A stretch of DNA of 5,666 bases, taken from assembly GCA_021801545.1 (NCBI GenBank), contig JAJYXX010000376.1:1-5666 (forward strand), given 5' to 3'. The notes beneath the pieces were generated by a model. The model was not told where the DNA came from and ran no database searches. It saw only the letters and a program-made list of their open reading frames with translations. Position 1 is the first letter of the stretch, and every line of letters starts with the position of its first letter. Position numbers and translations under genes: made by a program. Shown piece by piece: positions 1 to 5,666 of the stretch. The DNA comes from Chloroflexota bacterium (GTDB lineage Bacteria > Chloroflexota > Limnocylindria > Limnocylindrales > CSP1-4).

Positions 1-1
1 C

Positions 2-1096
2 TCAGCAGATCCGCGGCAGCTGTTCGCCGACGAGCATGTCGACGATCCGCTCCGAGCCGACGAGCGTCCGGATCGTCACCATCCCGGGATGGTCGGTGAC
101 GACGCGACCGATGATCGCGGCATCGGCCCCCTCTGGGAGGTCGCGGATCGCGCCGAGGACGGCATCGGCGGTGGCCGCCGACACGATCACCACGCACTTG
201 CCCTCGTTGGCGACGTGGAGCGGGTCGAGGCCGAGCATCTCGCAGGCCGCCCGGACCGGGCCTGGGATCGGGATCGCCGGCTCGTCGAGCATCACCCCGA
301 CGCCCGACGCCACCGCAATCTCGTTGAGTGCCGACGCAAGACCGCCGCGCGTCGGGTCGCGCAGGACGTGGACGTCGGGGGCGACCGAGACGATCGCCGC
401 CACGAGCCGGCCGAGCGGCTGCGTGTCCGACGCGATCTCGACCTCGAACTCGAGGCCCTCGCGGACGCTCATGATCGCGACGCCGTGCAGACCGATCGGG
501 CCCGACAGGATGACGACGTCGCCCGGACGGGCACGGTCGGCGGCCGGCGCGACACCGACCGGGACGAGCCCGATCCCCGCCGTGTTCACGAACAGCCCGT
601 CCGCGGCGCCGCGTCCCACGACCTTCGTGTCGCCGGTGACGATCCGCGTCCCGGCGCGGAGCGCCGCCCCGGCCGCCGATTCGGTGATCCGGCGGAGCTC
701 GTCGAACGGCAACCCCTCCTCGATGACGTAGGCGAGCGAGAGGGCGATCGGCAGCGCGCCCATCATCGCCAGGTCGTTGATCGTCCCGTTCACCGCCAGC
801 TCGCCGATGTCGCCGCCCGGGAAGACGAGCGGGGAGACGACGAACGAGTCGGTCGTGAAGGCGAGCCGCTGCCCGCCGACCTCGACGACCGCGGCGTCGT
901 TCAGCGGCCCACCGGGGCTCGCCCCGGCGAGCGCCGGGCCGATCAGATCGCGCATCAGCGCCGCCGAGAGCTGACCACCGGAGCCATGCCCGAGCAGCAC
1001 CCGGGCGACCTCGGGGATCGGCGCCGGACAATTGGCGGCGAGCGGATCTGGCGTGGACGTTGCGTCGAGGCCCGGCGCCGGACGGAGCTCGCTCAT
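2..1096 (-). CDS. hypE: Carbamoyl dehydratase HypE
   Basis: The 364-residue product belongs to the AIRS/PurM-like ATP-binding superfamily. It takes a carbamoyl group from HypF on its last residue and dehydrates it with ATP to a protein thiocyanate, which is passed to HypC-HypD. The C-terminus is exactly PRIC, so the carrier Cys364 is intact and the gene is complete although its stop is at the window edge (4-2). Motifs in order: LLGHGSGGQL (34-43), PLNDAAV (64-70), FTTDSFVVSPLVFPGGDIG (80-98), GTINDLAMMGA (104-114), VTGDTKVV (153-160), SGPIGLHG (198-205), LRDPTRGGLASALNEIA (245-261) and LDPLHVANEGK (290-300). About 30 residues precede the fold (Pro/Ala-rich, one Cys at 23), more than many HypE proteins have. 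The start is set by GGAGGT and the ATGA overlap with hypD. No gene after it can be seen. Confidence 0.97.
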   Translation of the reverse strand: MSELRPAPGLDATSTPDPLAANCPAPIPEVARVLLGHGSGGQLSAALMRDLIGPALAGASPGGPLNDAAVVEVGGQRLAFTTDSFVVSPLVFPGGDIGELAVNGTINDLAMMGALPIALSLAYVIEEGLPFDELRRITESAAGAALRAGTRIVTGDTKVVGRGAADGLFVNTAGIGLVPVGVAPAADRARPGDVVILSGPIGLHGVAIMSVREGLEFEVEIASDTQPLGRLVAAIVSVAPDVHVLRDPTRGGLASALNEIAVASGVGVMLDEPAIPIPGPVRAACEMLGLDPLHVANEGKCVVIVSAATADAVLGAIRDLPEGADAAIIGRVVTDHPGMVTIRTLVGSERIVDMLVGEQLPRIC

Positions 1097-2244
1097 CGGG
1101 GCACCTCCCTCGTGCTCGTGTCTGGTGCCCCGATCTCGAGCGGCCGGGCCGGTGCCCCGATCCCTCGCCCGGCGGCGAAGAACGCGGCGCACGTCCCCTC
1201 GGCCGAGACCATCGGCGCGCCGAGCGGCTGCTGCGGGCTGCACAGGACCCCGTAGGCGGTGCAGTCGAGCGGGGCCTTCTCCCCGGTCAGGATCGCCCCG
1301 GCGATGCAGGCCGGGTGCTCCTTCGTGCGGATCGCCTCGACCGCGAACTTCGTCTCGGCGTCGAAGCGGGCGAAGGCGGGCTTCAGGTGGTACCCCGACA
1401 ACGGGATCTCCCCGATCCCCCGCCACGTCCGCTCACCGATCTCGAAGACCCGGAAGACCGTCTCCTGGGCGAGCCGGTTCCCCTCGCGCCGGACGGCTCG
1501 GACGTACTGGTTCTCAACCTTCGCCCGCCCTGCCTCGAGCTGCCGGATCGCCATGAATATCCCCTCGAGCAGGTCGAGCGGCTCGAAACCGGTGACGACG
1601 ATCGGGACGTGGTAGCGCTCGGCGATCGGCTCGTACTCGGTCCAGCCCATGACCGCGCACACGTGACCGGCGGCCAGGAACGCCTGGACCTGGTTCGACG
1701 GGGACTCGAGCAGGGCGATCATCGCCGGCGGGACGAGGACGTGCGAGACGAGGACCGAGAAGTTGTCGAGGCCGAGCTGGGTCGCCTGCCAGACGGCCAT
1801 CGCGTTGGCGGGGGCGGTCGTCTCGAACCCGACGGCGAAGAAGACGACCTGCCGGTCCGCGTTGGCGGCCGCGATCCGGACCGCGTCGAGCGGCGAGTAG
1901 ACGATCCGGACGTCGGCACCGCGCGCCTTGAGCGAGATGAGGTCGGTCGTCGAGCCCGGCACCCGGAGCATGTCGCCGTAGCTGGTGAAGATGACGTCCG
2001 GCCGGGCAGCGATCGCGAGCGCCTTGTCGACCTGCTCGAGCGGGGTGACGCAGACCGGGCAGCCGGGGCCGTGGATCATCCGCACGCCGGGCGGGAGGAG
2101 CTCGTCGATCCCCTGCTTGACGATCGTGTGCGTCTGGCCACCGCAGACCTCCATCAACGTCCAGGGGCGGGTCGTGATCCGGTGGATCTCGGCCAGGAGC
2201 TTCCTGGCCAGGACCGGGTCGCGGTACTCGTCGAGGTACCTCAT
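1093..2244 (-). CDS. hypD: Hydrogenase maturation iron-sulfur protein HypD
   Basis: The 383-residue product is normal family length and aligns over its whole span. HypD holds a [4Fe-4S] cluster and, with HypC, is the scaffold where iron receives two cyanides and one CO. Key motifs are present: CGGQTH (Cys34), HGPGCPVCVTP (Cys62 and Cys65) in the iron-binding cleft, TSYGDMLRVPGS (87-98), FFAVGFETTAPA (135-146), VMGWTEYEPIA (198-208) and VVTGFEPLDLL (216-226). The C-terminal cluster region has Cys313, Cys328, Cys335 and Cys352 in CIAGAILTG, PLDC, YGVLCSP and PMVSAEGTCA. The last 20 or so residues are a variable tail. The start at 2244 gives MRYLDEYRDP, the usual opening. It shares ATGA with hypC upstream and with hypE downstream. 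Nothing suggests damage. Confidence 0.97.
   Translation of the reverse strand: MRYLDEYRDPVLARKLLAEIHRITTRPWTLMEVCGGQTHTIVKQGIDELLPPGVRMIHGPGCPVCVTPLEQVDKALAIAARPDVIFTSYGDMLRVPGSTTDLISLKARGADVRIVYSPLDAVRIAAANADRQVVFFAVGFETTAPANAMAVWQATQLGLDNFSVLVSHVLVPPAMIALLESPSNQVQAFLAAGHVCAVMGWTEYEPIAERYHVPIVVTGFEPLDLLEGIFMAIRQLEAGRAKVENQYVRAVRREGNRLAQETVFRVFEIGERTWRGIGEIPLSGYHLKPAFARFDAETKFAVEAIRTKEHPACIAGAILTGEKAPLDCTAYGVLCSPQQPLGAPMVSAEGTCAAFFAAGRGIGAPARPLEIGAPDTSTREVPR
1103..1108 (-). promoter_or_regulatory. Shine-Dalgarno of hypE
   Basis: GGAGGT lies six bases before the hypE ATG at 1096, within the final codons of hypD. It is the best ribosome site near the gene and decides between this ATG and the open frame that extends 110 codons further upstream inside hypD. 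Confidence 0.8.
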
Positions 2245-2594
2245 GCCGGCGGCCCTCCCCGGGGCAACCGTCCCGTGGCACCCGGCGAGGTGGCGACGGC
2301 CGGATCCGGGTCGTCGACGACGGCTGGCGCGACCATCCCGGGCCCCATCGTCGCCAGCTCCTGCTGGACGAGGTCGCCCATCTGGCCGAGCAGCTCGAGC
2401 GTGCGGAGCGCCTCCTCCTCGTCCACCTTGCTGATCGCAAATCCGACGTGGACGATGACGTAGTCGCCGAGCCCGATGTCGGGCACGTAGCTCAGGCAGG
2501 CCTCCTTGCGCACCCCGCCGAAATCGACGCGACCCATCTTGAGCCCCGCCTCGTCACGGATCTCGATGACCTTGCCCGGGATCCCGAGGCACAT
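2241..2594 (-). CDS. hypC: Hydrogenase maturation chaperone HypC (with C-terminal extension)
   Basis: The product has 117 residues and opens with MCLGIPGKV, the HypC/HybG/HupF signature. Cys2, exposed after loss of Met1, bonds HypD and the large-subunit precursor and carries the Fe(CN)2CO unit. The OB-fold core is recognisable: GRVDFGGVRKEACLSYVPDI (21-40), then GDYVIVHVGFAISKVDEEEA (43-62) with conserved His49, then a helix to about residue 82. Known HypC proteins usually end near there, at roughly 75-95 residues. This one continues about 35 residues with a Pro, Gly, Ala and Asp-rich, probably disordered tail ending RLPRGGPPA. The tail holds the hypD Shine-Dalgarno and ends in the ATGA shared with hypD. 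HypC and HypD work as a complex, so tight coupling fits. Start choice rests on the MCLGIPG motif and the strong AGGAGG. Confidence 0.95.
   Translation of the reverse strand: MCLGIPGKVIEIRDEAGLKMGRVDFGGVRKEACLSYVPDIGLGDYVIVHVGFAISKVDEEEALRTLELLGQMGDLVQQELATMGPGMVAPAVVDDPDPAVATSPGATGRLPRGGPPA
2253..2260 (-). promoter_or_regulatory. Shine-Dalgarno of hypD inside the hypC tail
   Basis: GGGGAGGG ends eight bases before the hypD ATG at 2244 and lies within the last codons of hypC. With the ATGA overlap it makes a reinitiation-ready junction. It supports the hypD start at 2244, which also matches the normal N-terminus of the family. Confidence 0.65.
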
Positions 2595-2602
2595 CGTCCC
2601 TT

Positions 2603-2608
2603 CCTCCT
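2603..2608 (-). promoter_or_regulatory. Shine-Dalgarno of hypC, fused to the hypF stop
   Basis: AGGAGG lies eight bases before the hypC ATG at 2594. Its first A is the last base of the hypF TGA stop (2610-2608), so a ribosome ending hypF stops on the hypC loading site. This favours coupled translation. It also fixes the hypC start, although the frame is open for another 66 codons into hypF. Confidence 0.8.
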
Positions 2609-5043
2609 CAGTCGCAGCCGGGCGCCGACTGAGCCCGGCCGGCTCCCGCCAGTCGAGCGGCCGCGACGGCCGCCTGTCCGTAGCTGATCCCACCGTCGTT
2701 GGCGGGGACTCGTTCGTTGACGTAGACGTCGAAGCCGTCCCGGCCGAGCTGCCGGACGATCGTAGTCGCGAGCCACGCGTTCTGGAAGACACCGCCCGAG
2801 AGACAGACGACGTCGATCCCGGTCATCCGCCGGGCCTCGGCGCAGAACTCCCGCGTGACGGCCGCGATCGCCGCCTGGAACCGGGCCGCGAGCGTCGGGA
2901 CCGCCGTGCCCGCGGCAAGCCCCTCGAGGAGCCCCACGAGCGTCGGACGCGGATCGTAGACGAGGAGGCCGTCGCGCCGGACGAGCCGGTACGGAAGGCG
3001 GCCGCGGGCGGCGGGGTCGGCCGCCATCTCGAGGTCGATCGCCGCCTGCGCCTCGAACTCCGCGACGTCACGGAGACCGAGGAGGCTACTCACAGCGTCG
3101 AAGAGTCGCCCGGCGCTCGAGGCGACCGGAGCGTTCAGGCGGCGGGCGAGCTGGACGCGGACGATCTCGACCTCGCGCGGGTCGAGCCGGGCGAAGAACG
3201 AAGCGGCAAGGCCCTCGGAGAGCCCGTGGGGCGCCGCGCCGACGGGTTCGCCATCGAGGGCCTCCGCCCCGAACAGGTAACCGAGCGCCATCCGGTACGG
3301 CTTCTTCACGGCGATCGCGCCGCCCGGCATCGGAGCAAGCCCGAACCGTCCGACGCGCCGGTAGCCGGCGAGGTCGGCGACGAGGATCTCGCCACCCCAG
3401 AACGTCCCGTCGTCACCCATCCCGAGGCCGTCGTACCCGACGCCGATGAACGGATCGGTGACTCCGTGCTCGGCGGCGCACGACGCCACGTGAGCGTGGT
3501 GGTGCTGGACGGCGATCCGTCGCTCGGCCGGGAAGTGGGCAACCGCATACTGCGTCGAGAGGTACGCGGGGTGGAGGTCGTGCACGGCGAGCCCCGGCTC
3601 GAGCGCGAGCAGTCGCGCCAGGTGGGCGAGGTTCTCCTCGAAGGCCCGGTGCGTCGCGAGATCCTCGAGATCCCCGCTGTGCGGGGCCACGTGGGCGCGC
3701 CCGCCCGCCGCGAGGGTGAAGGTGTGCTTCAGCTCCGCGCCGACCGCCAGCACGGTCCCGCCATCCGGGACGGCGATCGGCAGGTCGAGCGGGTCGGGGG
3801 CATAGCCGCGGCCGCGCCGGATGATCGACTCGCGAGCGGCCCGCCCCGCACCGACGGCGCGTGTCACCGAGTCGTCGTAGCGGGCCCGGATCCGGCGGTC
3901 GTGCTGCAGGAACGCGTCGGCCAGACCGACCAGGCGTGTAAGCGCCTCGGCGTCGTCGATGACGAGTGGCTCGTCGGAGAGGTTGCCGCTCGTGAGGACG
4001 ATCGGGCGGTCGAACGTCGCGAGGAGGAGATGGTGGAGCGGCGTATACGGAAGGAACAGGCCGACGCGCCGGTTCCCGTTCGTGACGCCCGGCGCGAGCG
4101 CGGACGCACTGTCGGGGCACACCTCGACGAGCACGATCGGGCGGGCCGGAGACGTCAGGAGCCGCGCCTCGGGCGGTCGGACGCGCCCGAGCGCCCGTGC
4201 GGCGGCCGGGTCGCGGACCATGACCGCGAACGGCTTCGCCCAGCGCCGTTTCCGGTCACGTAGCCGCTCGACGGCCAGCGGGTCGGTCGCGTCGCAGGCG
4301 AGGTGGTAGCCACCGAGGCCCTTGACCGCGACGATCCGCCCGGCGGCGAGATCCGCCACGGCCGCGCGCAAGGCGTCCTCCGCGTGGTGGGTCGGGGCCG
4401 GGTCGCCGGGCCGGCGGTACGAAAGCCTGGGCCCGCAGGCCGGGCAGGCGACCGGCTCGGCGTGGAATCGGCGGTCGGCCGGGTTGCGGTACTCCGCCTC
4501 GCAGGCGACACAGAGCGGGAAGTCGCGCATCGAGGTCTGTGCCCGGTCGTACGGCAGCTCCTCGATGATCGTCGCCCGCGGGCCGCAATTCGTGCAGTTG
4601 ATGAACGGGTAGCGGTAGCGCCGGTCGGCCGGGTCGAACAGCTCGCGGAGGCAGTCGTCGCAGGTCGCGATGTCCGGCGGGAACAGCCGCCCGGCCGAGG
4701 CGGATGCGACGCTCTCTTCGATCGCGAAGCCGCTGCCGGGAAGGTGCACCGCCGCCTCGCTGTCGAGCGGCCTGACGACGACCCGCTCGACCCGCGCCCG
4801 AGGCGGCGCGTCAGTGCTCAGGCGACGGGTGAACGCATCGAGCGCGGCCTCGCTGCCCGCGACCTCGATCTCGACGCGGCCGGCGGCGTTCCGGACGACA
4901 CCCTCGAGCGCGAGCTCACGGGCGAGCCGATAGACGAAGGGCCGAAACCCGACGCCCTGGACGACGCCCTCGACCTCGAAGGCGCGCCCGACGCGCGCGG
5001 TGACGCGCGGGGCGGGGCGGGTCGCCTCAGGTGACCCGGTCAT
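2608..5043 (-). CDS. hypF: Carbamoyltransferase HypF
   Basis: The 811-residue product makes the cyanide precursor for the NiFe site: it hydrolyses carbamoyl phosphate, adenylates the carbamate, and transfers the carbamoyl group to the HypE C-terminal cysteine. All four family domains are visible. The acylphosphatase domain (about 17-110) has GVVQGVGFRPF with Arg34 and Asn52 in catalytic spacing. The zinc-finger pair has C128, C131, C150, C153, C178, C181, C200 and C203, exactly the C-x2-C-x18-C-x2-C-x24-C-x2-C-x18-C-x2-C family pattern. The YrdC-like adenylation domain (about 220-405) has KGLGGYHLACDAT, KPFAVM and TSGNLSDEP. The Kae1-like domain (about 425-800) has VQHHHAHVA (metal-binding His near 514-518), YDGLGMGDDGTFWGGE, SSAGRLFDAV, LSGGVFQN and NDGGISYGQA. 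The ATG at 5043 is the only plausible start before the acylphosphatase motif; the frame is open further upstream but lies within hypA. Its Shine-Dalgarno is weak (GGTG at 5054-5051), so translation is probably coupled to hypA. The 20 residues before the fold are not conserved. Confidence 0.97.
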   Translation of the reverse strand: MTGSPEATRPAPRVTARVGRAFEVEGVVQGVGFRPFVYRLARELALEGVVRNAAGRVEIEVAGSEAALDAFTRRLSTDAPPRARVERVVVRPLDSEAAVHLPGSGFAIEESVASASAGRLFPPDIATCDDCLRELFDPADRRYRYPFINCTNCGPRATIIEELPYDRAQTSMRDFPLCVACEAEYRNPADRRFHAEPVACPACGPRLSYRRPGDPAPTHHAEDALRAAVADLAAGRIVAVKGLGGYHLACDATDPLAVERLRDRKRRWAKPFAVMVRDPAAARALGRVRPPEARLLTSPARPIVLVEVCPDSASALAPGVTNGNRRVGLFLPYTPLHHLLLATFDRPIVLTSGNLSDEPLVIDDAEALTRLVGLADAFLQHDRRIRARYDDSVTRAVGAGRAARESIIRRGRGYAPDPLDLPIAVPDGGTVLAVGAELKHTFTLAAGGRAHVAPHSGDLEDLATHRAFEENLAHLARLLALEPGLAVHDLHPAYLSTQYAVAHFPAERRIAVQHHHAHVASCAAEHGVTDPFIGVGYDGLGMGDDGTFWGGEILVADLAGYRRVGRFGLAPMPGGAIAVKKPYRMALGYLFGAEALDGEPVGAAPHGLSEGLAASFFARLDPREVEIVRVQLARRLNAPVASSAGRLFDAVSSLLGLRDVAEFEAQAAIDLEMAADPAARGRLPYRLVRRDGLLVYDPRPTLVGLLEGLAAGTAVPTLAARFQAAIAAVTREFCAEARRMTGIDVVCLSGGVFQNAWLATTIVRQLGRDGFDVYVNERVPANDGGISYGQAAVAAARLAGAGRAQSAPGCD

Positions 5044-5377
5044 CGGGACGCACCAGCTCGATCTCGACGCGCTCCGGGGTCGGGACCGAGAGTCCGCTGC
5101 CACCGCAGCGAGGGCACGCCTGGGCGGCCGCGACGGACGCGAACGGCTCACCGCACCCGACGCACAGCCGATCAATCGGCAGGTGGATGATCTCGATCGA
5201 GTCGACATCAAACTCGGGAGCCGCGGTGGCGAGATGCATCCGGAAGGCACCGTCGAAGTCATCGGCCTCGGCGTGGCCGCCGCTGACGAGGATCCGCACA
5301 TGCGCTCCGGCGGCCTGTTCGACGCCCGCCCGCCGGAGCGCATCGGCGACCGCGTTCGCGAGTCCCGCTTCGTGCAT
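5027..5377 (-). CDS. hypA: Hydrogenase nickel-insertion metallochaperone HypA
   Basis: The 116-residue product is the usual HypA length. It should bind nickel at its N-terminus and pass it, with HypB, to the hydrogenase large subunit in the cytoplasm. The start at 5377 is set by the family hallmark MHE, where His2 is the nickel ligand, and by GGAAGG just upstream. The open frame extends 21 codons further, but those residues (KRRGRRLSRKGS and similar) are basic and unlike HypA. The structural zinc site is present as C72-x2-C75-x12-C88-x2-C91, followed by GGSG and a closing beta segment (VEIELV). The centre (about 28-58) is divergent: it reads LVSGGHAEADDFDGAF where typical members have a G.LSGV..E.L.FAF-like stretch, and residues 4-6 are AGL, not LSL or similar. 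The gene follows the protease tail by 84 bases and overlaps hypF by 17. No hypB follows. Identity is firm; the divergence is noted separately. Confidence 0.9.
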   Translation of the reverse strand: MHEAGLANAVADALRRAGVEQAAGAHVRILVSGGHAEADDFDGAFRMHLATAAPEFDVDSIEIIHLPIDRLCVGCGEPFASVAAAQACPRCGGSGLSVPTPERVEIELVRPDDRVT

Positions 5378-5379
5378 CG

Positions 5380-5397
5380 CCCCTTCCGACCCCTTCC
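5380..5397 (-). repeat. Tandem octamer GGAAGGGG before hypA, including its ribosome binding site
   Basis: On the minus strand GGAAGGGG occurs twice (5397-5390 and 5387-5380) separated by TC, giving a 10-base period. The copy nearer the gene supplies a Shine-Dalgarno-like GGAAGG four bases before the hypA ATG at 5377. The other copy sits about 12 bases from the ATG. Either the pair offers two alternative ribosome docking sites or it arose by a small duplication. Confidence 0.5.
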
Positions 5398-5429
5398 TCG
5401 ATAAACGCCTACCTCGACGCTTCTGATTC

Positions 5430-5460
5430 CGACACGTCACAGGCCCGAGCCGACGTGCCG
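5430..5460 (-). other. RNA hairpin between protease and hypA
   Basis: In the minus-strand transcript the 9 bases from 5460 to 5452 (CGGCACGUC) pair with 5438 to 5430 (GACGUGUCG). The stem is continuous, with one G-U pair (5458 with 5432). Inside it a 3-bp GGC/GCC stem (5451-5449 with 5444-5442) closes a UCGG loop, leaving a 3-base bulge (5441-5439). The hairpin begins one base after the protease stop codon. It is followed by GAAUCAG, not a U-run, so it is not a standard intrinsic terminator. It could be a weak or Rho-assisted terminator, an attenuator, or a processing or stability element that separates expression of the protease from the hyp genes. The pairing is seen directly; the role is inference. 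Confidence 0.5.
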
Positions 5461-5461
5461 A

Positions 5462-5666
5462 TCAGCCCATCGCTGCGGTCGCAACGGACCGATCGAGGAT
5501 GGGACCGGTCCCGGGCACGGCCACCGCGAGCCGCCGGAGCTCTCCGACGACCGCGTGCACCGCGGCCGGGACGGCCGCCTCGACGACATCGGTCAGCTCG
5601 AGGCCAACCGCGATCTCGGCGGGCTGGATGCCGATGAGGACGATCGGGTCCGGGAGCCCCCCAGGA
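5462..5666 (-). CDS. Probable [NiFe]-hydrogenase maturation endopeptidase, C-terminal part (5' end outside window)
   Basis: An open minus-strand frame enters at the window edge (first full codon 5665-5663) and runs 67 codons to a TGA at 5464-5462. The visible part begins PGGLPDPIVLIGIQPAEIAV, continues with GLELTDVVEAAVPAAVHAVV and then GELRRL. This matches the C-terminal strand and helix of the HyaD/HybD/HoxM/HycI peptidase family, where a hydrophobic strand ending in IG(I/V)QP is followed by a GL.L...V segment and a final helix. Those enzymes remove a C-terminal peptide from the hydrogenase large subunit once the NiFe site is assembled. The nickel-sensing acidic and histidine residues lie further N-terminal and cannot be checked. 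About 20 residues after the helix (AVAVPGTGPILDRSVATAAM) form a small tail that the family does not need. Its position 84 bases ahead of hypA supports the assignment. The subfamily cannot be set from the fragment. Confidence 0.75.
   Translation of the reverse strand, partial: PGGLPDPIVLIGIQPAEIAVGLELTDVVEAAVPAAVHAVVGELRRLAVAVPGTGPILDRSVATAAMG

Noticed and set aside
89..1255. 388-codon open frame on the plus strand opposite hypE
   Set aside because: Charged low-complexity translation with no domain, fully antisense to conserved hypE.
1514..2440. 308-codon minus-strand frame overlapping hypD and hypC out of phase
   Set aside because: Arg/Pro/Ser-rich translation with no motif. hypD in the neighbouring phase has all family cysteines, so this is not a second gene or a frameshifted part.
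1060..2463. 467-codon open frame on the plus strand opposite hypD and hypC
   Set aside because: It crosses three conserved minus-strand genes, has low-complexity Arg/Asp-rich composition and no motif. It is an antisense shadow.
2506..4263. 585-codon open frame on the plus strand opposite hypF
   Set aside because: The product is an Arg/Asp/Glu/Gly-rich string with no recognisable fold, typical of the antisense frame of a very GC-rich gene. hypF on the other strand is conserved throughout.
5400..5440. Possible promoter for hypA in the slightly AT-richer gap
   Set aside because: GTTTAT and GTGACG on the minus strand resemble -10 and -35 pieces, but the spacing does not fit and neither is a good match. 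A promoter here cannot be supported from sequence alone.
5455..5637. 60-codon plus-strand frame near the window end
   Set aside because: Arg/Pro-rich translation opposite the protease tail, with no family features.
1..5666. Mobile elements, CRISPR arrays, tRNA or rRNA genes
   Set aside because: No arrays of spaced repeats, transposase motifs, terminal inverted repeats or RNA-gene signatures were found; the window is almost fully taken up by the hyp genes.

Overview
The window holds one thing on one strand: a [NiFe]-hydrogenase maturation operon read entirely from the minus strand, so transcription runs from high to low coordinates. In order of transcription it contains the last 67 codons of a probable hydrogenase maturation endopeptidase (5666-5462, start outside the window), an 84-base gap, and then complete hypA, hypF, hypC, hypD and hypE, with hypE ending at base 2. 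The DNA is very GC-rich with G/C-dominated third codon positions, and long spurious open frames occur in every phase. This suits a high-GC soil or aquatic bacterium such as an actinobacterium or a member of the Chloroflexota. That placement is inference; nothing here fixes the taxon or the hydrogenase group served.

Layout: 5462-5666, protease tail. 5378-5461, a non-coding gap with a strong hairpin just after the protease stop and a tandem octamer just before hypA. 5027-5377, hypA. 2608-5043, hypF, overlapping hypA by 17 bases. 2241-2594, hypC, 13 bases after hypF, with its Shine-Dalgarno fused to the hypF stop codon. 1093-2244, hypD. 2-1096, hypE. The hypC/hypD and hypD/hypE junctions are both ATGA stop-start overlaps. 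No stretch over 300 bases lacks a gene.

How the genes work together (established for the families): HypF uses carbamoyl phosphate and ATP to carbamoylate the C-terminal cysteine of HypE, and HypE dehydrates it to a thiocyanate. The HypC-HypD complex receives cyanide and carries the Fe(CN)2CO unit to the hydrogenase large subunit. HypA, normally with the GTPase HypB, delivers nickel. The endopeptidase then trims the large-subunit C-terminus. All diagnostic residues of HypF, HypC, HypD and HypE are intact here.

The absence of hypB from its usual place between hypA and hypF, a divergent HypA, terminal extensions on HypC and HypE, and the small elements before hypA are the points worth a second look. 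I do not see an undescribed system; this is a recognisable and mostly conventional maturation cassette.
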